NCBI GenBank assembly: GCA_949286445.1 | Contig: CASECL010000177.1 | Location: 1-10,764, forward strand | Source: an uncultured bacterium | GTDB lineage: Bacteria > Verrucomicrobiota > Lentisphaeria > Victivallales > Victivallaceae | Length of the DNA stretch: 10,764 bases | Direction of reading: 5' to 3' | Shown: one piece after another, positions 1 through 5,333 of the stretch | How positions within the stretch are numbered: position 1 is the first letter of the stretch | Layout: every line of letters starts with the position of its first letter | Program-made: the position numbers and the translations under genes | Notes under the pieces: generated by a model | What the model saw: the letters and a program-made list of their open reading frames with translations, nothing else | The model's database searches: none | What the model was told of the DNA's origin: nothing

Positions 1-83
1 CGGCAAAACCCTGGCCAAGCAGAACGGGGAAAAATAAACAAAACCGGACCGCAGGAAATCAGGGCGGGAATGTTTTGAGCTGA
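1..83 (+). other. window edge, possible 3' tail of an upstream gene
   Basis: All three + frames are open from the window edge and close at 37, 78 and 83, so any of them could be the end of a gene that begins outside the window. The frame closing at 37 ends in the short peptide GKTLAKQNGEK. An intrinsic terminator begins at 94, which fits a gene on the + strand ending here. The fragment is too short to choose a frame or assign a family. Confidence 0.25.
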
Positions 84-93
84 TACAATCAGT

Positions 94-127
94 TCCGGGA
101 GAAGCCATTCTCCCGGATAATTGTTTT
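94..127 (+). terminator. Rho-independent terminator of the upstream gene
   Basis: A perfect 10-bp stem, TCCGGGAGAA (94-103) and TTCTCCCGGA (108-117), encloses a four-base loop GCCA. It is followed by the T-rich stretch TAATTGTTTT. The T tract lies only on the + side, so the orientation is +. It would close the transcription unit to the left and insulate the miaA region. The interruption of the T tract makes it a moderate rather than ideal terminator. Confidence 0.65.
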
Positions 128-185
128 AAAACCGGAGCTCAAGGGTCCGGGCAGGGAAAAATATGATTGCCTGAGATGCATGAAT

Positions 186-224
186 AACGGCGGCGGCAGG
201 AAAATAAACGGCGGCGGCAGGAAA
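186..224. repeat. two tandem copies of an 18-bp repeat at 21-bp period
   Basis: The 18-bp word AACGGCGGCGGCAGGAAA occurs identically at 186-203 and 207-224, separated by ATA. The period of 21 bp equals seven codons, and a mini-ORF beginning at ATG 180 reads through both copies as two NGGGRK units. Two copies are too few for a CRISPR array. It could also be a binding site repeated on one face of the helix, or a simple local duplication. Confidence 0.7.
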
Positions 225-263
225 TTTTATCCGTGGAGAGCAAGTTGAAAACAGCCATTATTC

Positions 264-319
264 TGCCGCAAATTGCGTCAAAGCGGTTTTCCAATACCCC
301 CCAAAGCATATTTGCGGCA
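264..319. repeat. 10-bp inverted repeat, 36-nt spacer
   Basis: TGCCGCAAAT (264-273) and ATTTGCGGCA (310-319) are perfect reverse complements separated by 36 bases. In RNA they could close a long stem-loop. No T tract follows closely, so this is not a terminator. Confidence 0.55.
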
Positions 320-343
320 ATACCAGGCACATTGCCCTGCCCC

Positions 344-359
344 GGATAAAAGATTATCC
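344..359. repeat. small hairpin GGATAA/TTATCC
   Basis: GGATAA (344-349) and TTATCC (354-359) form a perfect 6-bp stem with a four-base loop. A run of six T (370-375 region) follows only after about ten bases, so terminator function is doubtful. It may be one arm of the wider secondary structure of this region. Confidence 0.4.
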
Positions 360-463
360 AGGACGGTAATTTTTTAATTCTGCTGATGAAAAATCTGGCA
401 GGATAAGTCTATTTTTCCTTACCGCCGTGCCGGAGTAAAAACCAATTGAACGCTGAATATTTC

Positions 464-506
464 TGCCGGGGGAAGATGGCTTATCCGCCGGATATTTTTC
501 CCGGCA
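464..506. repeat. nested hairpin
   Basis: TGCCGGG (464-470) plus AA (473-474) pairs with TTCCCGGCA (498-506), leaving a two-G bulge. Inside it TATCC (482-486) pairs with GGATA (490-494) around a GCC loop. The left arm contains the only Shine-Dalgarno-like G run in front of the ATG at 476, so the stem would hide that start if the 34-codon ORF 476-580 were translated. Confidence 0.5.
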
Positions 507-509
507 ATA

Positions 510-555
510 AATATTGCGGATATCCCGGAGGAAATCCCGCTCCCATGGCAATATT
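510..555. repeat. 8-bp inverted repeat
   Basis: AATATTGC (510-517) and GCAATATT (548-555) are perfect reverse complements with a 30-base spacer that also contains the self-complementary octamer GGATATCC (518-525). It lies directly after the nested hairpin at 464-506, so the two would stack as consecutive stem-loops in an RNA. Confidence 0.5.
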
Positions 556-588
556 CGTAACTATTTGGGGCGGAAGATAACTGCGGAT

Positions 589-672
589 ATGCCGGAGCAA
601 ATTCCCAGGCATGGAGGCATCCCCGGGACACTCTTGAAAGCCAATAAAACTGAACACCTGTTTTTTGTATGA
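589..672 (+). CDS. possible 27-codon leader ORF coupled to miaA
   Basis: An ATG at 589 opens 27 codons (MPEQIPRHGG... ending HLFFV) that stop at TGA 670-672, overlapping the miaA ATG at 669 as ATGA. The miaA start has only a T-rich stretch and no Shine-Dalgarno sequence in front of it, so delivery of ribosomes from an upstream ORF would be a reasonable explanation for its translation. The mini-ORF itself has a weak ribosome site (GGAAG about 12 bases upstream) and no recognisable family. The overlap may be chance. Confidence 0.2.
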   Translation: MPEQIPRHGGIPGTLLKANKTEHLFFV

Positions 673-1619
673 ATATAATTGAAAAATCATCCCCGTCTTC
701 TCCTCTCGCCGCCCCGTGCCGTGATTCGGAACTGTGGGTTATTTCCGGAGCGACCGCCTCAGGCAAAAGTGATTTGGCTCTGGAACTGGCGGATAAAATC
801 GGAGGAGAGATTATTTCTGCCGATTCCATGCAGCTTTACCGGGAGTTTTCCATTGGCGTGGCCAAACCCTCGGCAGCGGAACAGAGCAGAATAAAACACC
901 ACCTTATTGATGTGGCAAGTTTCCATGACCGGATGGATGTTTACCGTTATCTGGAAATGGCAGAGAAAGCGTTGAATGAGGTGTGTTCCAGAGGGAGAAT
1001 TCCGATTATCTGCGGCGGCACCGGTTTTTACATCAAATCCCTGCTTTACGGTCTGGACGACCTGCCCGGTGATGACCGGCTCCGGGAAAAAATCGACCGC
1101 ATGAGCGATGATGAATTGTTCCAGCTGGCAGAGGCAACCGACCGGGAGGCATTTGCCAAATGGCAGAACTGCCGGCGGAAACTGGTACGGGCTCTGGAAG
1201 TGAAAATCATCACCGGAAAATCCCTGCTTGAACTTCAACAGCATTCATTCTGCCTGCGTTATTCCGGGGTGAAACACTTCACCCTGGACCGCGAACCGGA
1301 CGATTTGAAAAACAGAATACGCCTGCGCGCCGGAAAAATGCTTTCTTCCGGCTGGATTGAGGAGGCGGAATATTGCCTGAAAAACGGTCTGCTGAAATCT
1401 CCCACCGCACATCAGGCCATCGGTTACCGACTGATCGGAGATTATCTTGCCGGGCGGTACACCTTAACTGAATTAACCGATAAAATCGCGGTTTCCACCT
1501 GGCAATATGCCAGACGCCAGCGCACCTGGTTCGGCAATCAACATCCGGAAGCGGTGCATATCAAAGCGGTTCCGGGGGAAAAAGCGGCACTGTCAGCCAT
1601 TTTAAGTTTTACGGCTTGA
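669..1619 (+). CDS. miaA: tRNA dimethylallyltransferase MiaA
   Basis: Transfers a dimethylallyl group from DMAPP to N6 of adenosine 37 in tRNAs reading UNN codons, the first step to i6A/ms2i6A in the cytoplasm. The 316-residue product has the full family pattern: P-loop GATASGKS (27-34), the DSMQLY element (52-57) with its catalytic aspartate, HHLIDV (77-82), GGTGFY (116-121), the RRKLVRALEV helix near 170, AIGY (250-253) and a QYARRQRTWF segment (279-288). The length is normal, with about 20 extra unconserved residues before the P-loop strand. ATG 669 is chosen because an in-frame stop lies at 651 and no other usual start codon precedes the P-loop. It lacks a Shine-Dalgarno site; see the overlapping mini-ORF. 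A 74-bp gap with its own promoter separates it from the next gene. Confidence 0.96.
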   Translation: MNIIEKSSPSSPLAAPCRDSELWVISGATASGKSDLALELADKIGGEIISADSMQLYREFSIGVAKPSAAEQSRIKHHLIDVASFHDRMDVYRYLEMAEKALNEVCSRGRIPIICGGTGFYIKSLLYGLDDLPGDDRLREKIDRMSDDELFQLAEATDREAFAKWQNCRRKLVRALEVKIITGKSLLELQQHSFCLRYSGVKHFTLDREPDDLKNRIRLRAGKMLSSGWIEEAEYCLKNGLLKSPTAHQAIGYRLIGDYLAGRYTLTELTDKIAVSTWQYARRQRTWFGNQHPEAVHIKAVPGEKAALSAILSFTA

Positions 1620-1636
1620 AAAGCTGACCGTATAAT
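1608..1636 (+). promoter_or_regulatory. sigma-70-like promoter for the downstream gene cluster
   Basis: A perfect -10 box TATAAT (1631-1636) lies 17 bases after TTTACG (1608-1613), a four-of-six match to TTGACA. Transcription would begin near 1643, about 50 bases before the TTG start at 1694. The -35 box sits inside the last codons of miaA. This is the best promoter candidate I see in the window, judged by eye only. Confidence 0.5.
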
Positions 1637-1644
1637 GATATATT

Positions 1645-1672
1645 ATTCCGTAAGTTTCAGAAAATACGGAAT
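1645..1672 (+). promoter_or_regulatory. inverted repeat at the predicted transcript start
   Basis: ATTCCGTA (1645-1652) and TACGGAAT (1665-1672) are perfect reverse complements with a 12-base spacer. The repeat begins just after the predicted start point of the promoter at 1608-1636. It could be an operator for a dimeric repressor or a 5' stem that stabilises the message. No T run follows (TCTTCTCC), so it is a poor terminator for miaA. Confidence 0.4.
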
Positions 1673-1693
1673 TCTTCTCCAGTCGGGGGAACT

Positions 1694-2719
1694 TTGAACA
1701 CACTTGAAGTAAAAAATCTTTCTGTTGCCTTCACCGGTCCGGATGGGAAAGAGGTTGAGGTGGTAAGCTGCTTTTCCTGGCAGGTAAAAAGATCTTCTAT
1801 AACCGCTCTGGTCGGCGAATCCGGATGCGGCAAAAGCGTTTCCACTCTGGCTCTGACCAGATTGTTCAATAACGGAAAAGTGAAAATCAATGCCGGGGCA
1901 ATTGACTTTTTCACCGCTTCCGGAGGGAAAATTGATCTTCTTAACGCGTCAGAAAGTGAACTGCGCAAAGTGCGGGGGGGTAAAATAGGGTACATTTTCC
2001 AGGATCCCGGCAGCGCGCTTAATCCGGTATTCCGGATCGGCAGTCAGATTGTTGAAGTATTCCATCTCCACCGCCCGGAGGTGAAGGATACCAAGGCAGA
2101 GGCAATAAAACTGCTTAACGAAGTTGGCATTCCATCTCCGGAACGGCGTTTCTATGCTTATCCCCATGAACTTTCCGGCGGTATGCAGCAAAGAGTGATG
2201 ATTGCCATGGCACTGGCGGGAAATCCGGAACTGTTGATCGCAGATGAACCCACAACTGCGCTGGATGTGACAATTCAAGCTCAAATACTGGAATTGCTTG
2301 ACCGCATCCGTAAAGAAAGGGGTATGACCGTTATACTGATTACCCACAATCTGGGAATTGTGTCTGAACTGGCCGATGATGTCGGAGTAATGTACGCCGG
2401 AAAACTGGTTGAATTTGCCGCTAAAGATGAAATAATGCAAAATCCGCTTCATCCCTATGCCCGGGCTTTGCTGGCGGCGGTGCCGGATCTTGAAGGCAGC
2501 CGGGATGAACTTTTCAATATTCCCGGATCGGTGCCTAATCCGGCGGCTTATCCCGCCGGCTGCCGTTTTGCCCCCCGCTGTCAGGACCGGGAAAAAACCG
2601 GCTGTGATGGAACATTTGATTTACTGCCGGAAACAGGATATGCCGGGAGGGAACATTTTTGCGCCTGCCCCCGCTTTGCGGTGACGGAAGATGTCTGTGA
2701 TAAAGGGAAAAAGCGGTGA
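1694..2719 (+). CDS. ABC transporter ATP-binding protein, OppD/DppD family
   Basis: Hydrolyses ATP to drive import, normally of peptides, nickel or similar solutes, as one half of an OppD/OppF-type ATPase pair on the inner face of the membrane. The 341-residue product has Walker A GESGCGKS (41-48), Q-loop Gln103, signature LSGGM (160-164), Walker B ending D184-E185 and switch H218. It is followed by the family-specific C-terminal oligo/dipeptide domain (NPLHPYARALL, 250-260). The tail carries Cys290, 296, 304, 323, 325 and 335, matching the cysteine pattern reported to hold an iron-sulfur cluster in some family members. The TTG start at 1694 puts NTLEVKNLSVAF at the usual N-terminus, with a G-rich stretch just upstream. 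No permease, binding protein or OppF partner is adjacent, so the substrate cannot be assigned. Confidence 0.92.
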   Translation: MNTLEVKNLSVAFTGPDGKEVEVVSCFSWQVKRSSITALVGESGCGKSVSTLALTRLFNNGKVKINAGAIDFFTASGGKIDLLNASESELRKVRGGKIGYIFQDPGSALNPVFRIGSQIVEVFHLHRPEVKDTKAEAIKLLNEVGIPSPERRFYAYPHELSGGMQQRVMIAMALAGNPELLIADEPTTALDVTIQAQILELLDRIRKERGMTVILITHNLGIVSELADDVGVMYAGKLVEFAAKDEIMQNPLHPYARALLAAVPDLEGSRDELFNIPGSVPNPAAYPAGCRFAPRCQDREKTGCDGTFDLLPETGYAGREHFCACPRFAVTEDVCDKGKKR

Positions 2720-2734
2720 AAAGGGTGAAATAAA

Positions 2735-3283
2735 ATGATTATCCGGAGTTCACTGATAAAACTGCTGATCGTTCTGGCACTGGTTATTGTAGCTACTGCA
2801 TTGCTGACTACTTCACAGCGCAATGCAGTCCGTCCGGCACGCCGGGAAGCTCAGGATATGCTGGAATTGAAAAACCTGCTGCGGGCAAAATTTATGCTTG
2901 AAGATGGCAAGAATGATGAAGCTTTGCGCATTTGTTCATCTCTGCTGCGAAATTCACCCGGCAGTGTGGACGTGCGCCGGGTAATGGCAGATGCCATGAT
3001 TGCTCAGGGGAATTATTCCACCGCCGAAGGAGTGCTGCGTTATGCCATTACCGATGCGCCGGAGGATGCGGCGTTGCGCCGGAAACTGGCCACTGCCCTG
3101 TTTTTCAGCGGCCGCGATGAACAGGCAGTGCAGGAGTTGAAAAAATCATATTCCCTTGACCCCTCGGCTCCGGCGACATTACTGATGCTTTACCGATATT
3201 ACGAAGACAGGGGAGACACCGCGGAACAGGAGTTCTACGGCGGCAAACTCCAGCAATTACTCAATGAACGGACCATGCGATGA
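2735..3283 (+). CDS. membrane-anchored tetratricopeptide repeat protein
   Basis: The 182-residue product begins with a short basic stretch and one hydrophobic helix (about 8-25). This is not followed by a clear signal-peptidase site, so I read it as an N-terminal anchor. The rest is helical with TPR-like units at about 48-76, 79-110 and 113-143 (for example an ALFFSGRDEQAVQELKKS helix pair), and possibly a fourth to 175. TPR domains usually bind protein partners; the partner is unknown. AGGGTG lies upstream of ATG 2735. The gene follows the ABC ATPase by 15 bases and its stop overlaps the mutL start as ATGA, so the two are translationally coupled. No enzyme motif is present. Confidence 0.8.
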   Translation: MIIRSSLIKLLIVLALVIVATALLTTSQRNAVRPARREAQDMLELKNLLRAKFMLEDGKNDEALRICSSLLRNSPGSVDVRRVMADAMIAQGNYSTAEGVLRYAITDAPEDAALRRKLATALFFSGRDEQAVQELKKSYSLDPSAPATLLMLYRYYEDRGDTAEQEFYGGKLQQLLNERTMR

Positions 3284-5313
3284 GCAGAATACGGGTACTT
3301 GATGAAAATATGTGCAACCGTATCGCGGCGGGAGAAGTTATTGAACGCCCCGCTTCGGTGGTCAAGGAACTGGTGGAAAATTCCATTGATTCCGGAGCCT
3401 CCAGCATAAGTGTGGCAATCGAACGGGGCGGTACAAGGCTGATCCGGGTGCGCGATGACGGCTGCGGCATGGATTCAGATGACGCCATGCTCTGTCTGGA
3501 GCCTCACGGCACCAGCAAAATCAATAATGAAAGCGATCTGGTGAATTTATCCACTTTGGGCTTCCGGGGTGAAGCTCTGCCGTCAATAGCTTCTGTAAGC
3601 CGGTTTATGCTCCGCACTTCACAGCGGGGAGCCCAGGAGGGCAGTGAAGTAAAGGTGGAGGGAGGCAAATTTATTGAACTTGTTCCCGGGCCGGCCGCTC
3701 CGGGAACCGAGGTGGAGGTAAAAGACCTTTTCTTCAATACCCCCGCCAGACGGAAATTTCTGCGTTCACAATCGACAGAAGAGCACCATATTGAAGAAAT
3801 TCTGCTCAATCTTGCGCTCTGTTATCCGCGGATAAGTTTTTCCCTTTCTTTTGACGGCCGGGTTGCCTTTTCCTCCGCCGGCAGCCGGGACGGCAGTTTA
3901 TCCATGCGGCTGCGAGAATTTTTCGGCCGGGCCGCCGCCGGGATGCTGCTTCCAGTGGAACACCGGGAAAATAACATGCATATTTACGGATATACTGCTG
4001 AACCCGGTTACAGCCGCCCGTCCAGGCAGGAACAGCGCACTTTTGTCAATGGACGCAAAGTGGAATCACCTGCGCTTTATCAGGGACTGCGGGAGGGATA
4101 TTCAACCCTGGCGGAGCGGGGAAGGTATTTTCCCTGCGTGATTTTTCTGGAAATGCCGGGGGATATGGTAGATGTAAATGTTCATCCCGCCAAAAGGGAA
4201 GTGCGTTTCCGCAATGATTTTGCCGTGTCCAGGGCAGTGGCCGCCGCCGTGTCCCGCGCACTGAAAAACCGGGGCAGGAATATAACAGAAAATTTACTGT
4301 ATCCGTCACCGGACGAAATAACGGAAAATCATCAAAATAACGGCAAAGTAACGGATCATGCCGTTATTCCGCCTCAAAACAATAATGACACACCGGATAA
4401 AATAACGGAAAAGGATTTCAGCAAACTGCCGGATTATCCGTTAAACGGCGGGAAAATATCTCTGGCGGCGGCATTTCAGGCCGGGCAGGTGAATTACCGG
4501 GCAACGGAGCAGAAAACGTTGTTTTATCCGGAAAATCCGGCGGAAAAAGCGGTGTTTCACCATGAACTTATTGACAGTAAAACTAAGCCGGATAAAACTG
4601 AAAAAACAGAAAATAACGCCGCAGAAAACCTGAATAACAGCCTGGAAAACAGAAATAACGGAACCGGTATTTCTGCCCCGCCGGCAAATCAATCCGCCCC
4701 GCTTTACCGGGAACTAAAGCGGGATACAGTGGCATTTGACGGAGTATATCCGGAGGAAATTTTCGGCGTGCTGGATGACTCCTATATTGTGGGAGCGGCG
4801 GGGAAAAATCTGGTTCTCATCGATCAGCACGCCGCCCATGAAAGAATACTTTTTGAACGCATTACTGATCAGGCGGCAAAACACAGTGCCGCTTCACAGC
4901 GTCTGCTGCTGCCGGTAACCGTGGAGCTGCCGATTTCGCAAAGTTCATTGCTGCTGAAAAATCTGCCGCTGTTCCAACAGCTGGGTTTTGAAATCGAGTC
5001 ACTGGGGGGGACCACGCTGCTGATCAGCGCACTGCCGGCCGACTTCACCGGAGATGCCGCCGGAATACTCCTGGATGCCACCGCAGAACTGGTCAGCAAC
5101 GCCGCGGCAAAAATACCGGTAAATCTGGAATACGCTGCCAGAGCCGCCTGCAAGGCCGCAGTGAAATCTCATGATAAACTCTCAATGGAAGGAGCCAGAG
5201 GACTGGTGAAAGAATTGCAGAAATGCCGTCAGGGTACACTTTGTCCGCATGGCAGGCCGACCATCATAAATATCACCATGTCCGAAATAATCCGTCGTTT
5301 CGGCAGAAAGTAA
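3280..5313 (+). CDS. mutL: DNA mismatch repair protein MutL, endonuclease type
   Basis: Couples MutS mismatch recognition to strand removal. The 677-residue product opens with the GHKL ATPase: IAAGEVIERPASVVKELVEN with E33/N34, DDGCGM (59-64), GFRGEAL (94-100), then FFNTPARRKF and NVHPAKREVRF (300-310). A polar Asn/Lys/Glu-rich linker spans about 330-475. The C-terminal domain has the metal-dependent nicking motif DQHAAHERILFE (515-526, DQHA-x2-E-x4-E), ACKAAVKSHDKLS (623-635), CPHGRP (655-660) and the terminal FGR. It should therefore nick DNA itself, as in bacteria lacking MutH. QRLLLP (540-545) fits the conserved clamp-binding site and QKTLF (411-415) in the linker may be another. The start overlaps the TPR gene stop by four bases. 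A G7 tract lies at 5004-5010. Confidence 0.97.
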   Translation: MSRIRVLDENMCNRIAAGEVIERPASVVKELVENSIDSGASSISVAIERGGTRLIRVRDDGCGMDSDDAMLCLEPHGTSKINNESDLVNLSTLGFRGEALPSIASVSRFMLRTSQRGAQEGSEVKVEGGKFIELVPGPAAPGTEVEVKDLFFNTPARRKFLRSQSTEEHHIEEILLNLALCYPRISFSLSFDGRVAFSSAGSRDGSLSMRLREFFGRAAAGMLLPVEHRENNMHIYGYTAEPGYSRPSRQEQRTFVNGRKVESPALYQGLREGYSTLAERGRYFPCVIFLEMPGDMVDVNVHPAKREVRFRNDFAVSRAVAAAVSRALKNRGRNITENLLYPSPDEITENHQNNGKVTDHAVIPPQNNNDTPDKITEKDFSKLPDYPLNGGKISLAAAFQAGQVNYRATEQKTLFYPENPAEKAVFHHELIDSKTKPDKTEKTENNAAENLNNSLENRNNGTGISAPPANQSAPLYRELKRDTVAFDGVYPEEIFGVLDDSYIVGAAGKNLVLIDQHAAHERILFERITDQAAKHSAASQRLLLPVTVELPISQSSLLLKNLPLFQQLGFEIESLGGTTLLISALPADFTGDAAGILLDATAELVSNAAAKIPVNLEYAARAACKAAVKSHDKLSMEGARGLVKELQKCRQGTLCPHGRPTIINITMSEIIRRFGRK

Positions 5314-5333
5314 TTCGGAGAAACAACCGCAAA

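Larger units (their letters stand above)
118..668. other. gene-free but structured region upstream of miaA
   Basis: About 550 bases lie here without a gene I can recognise. Minus-strand ORFs in the region have no family-like features and the largest runs antisense into miaA. The stretch holds a direct repeat (186-224), inverted repeats at 264-319, 344-359, 464-506 and 510-555, and + strand mini-ORFs at 180-248 (22 codons), 245-349 (34 codons, TTG start, GGAGAG upstream), 476-580 (34 codons) and 589-672 (27 codons). It could be a structured 5' leader of miaA, an uncharacterised small RNA, or the decayed remains of a gene. I cannot decide between these from one sequence. Confidence 0.6.

Noticed and set aside
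186..224. A possible CRISPR array.
   Set aside because: Only two 18-bp copies with a 3-bp separation, no spacers and no cas genes.
344..375. A second terminator.
   Set aside because: The stem is only 6 bp and AT-rich, and the T run begins about ten bases after it.
118..668. An integron attC site or insertion-sequence end in the inverted repeats.
   Set aside because: No GTTRRRY/RYYYAAC core pair, no transposase or integrase and no target-site duplication were seen.
419..829. A 136-codon minus-strand ORF covering the leader and the start of miaA.
   Set aside because: Half of it is antisense to conserved miaA sequence, and the rest crosses the inverted repeats. No ribosome site or recognisable domain is present.
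5223..5333. A longer start (ATG 5223) for the pyrophosphatase.
   Set aside because: It would overlap the conserved C-terminal coding region of mutL by 91 bases and add 37 residues with no relation to the family. ATG 5334 places the GHRNPDIDS metal motif at residue 14, as usual for the family.
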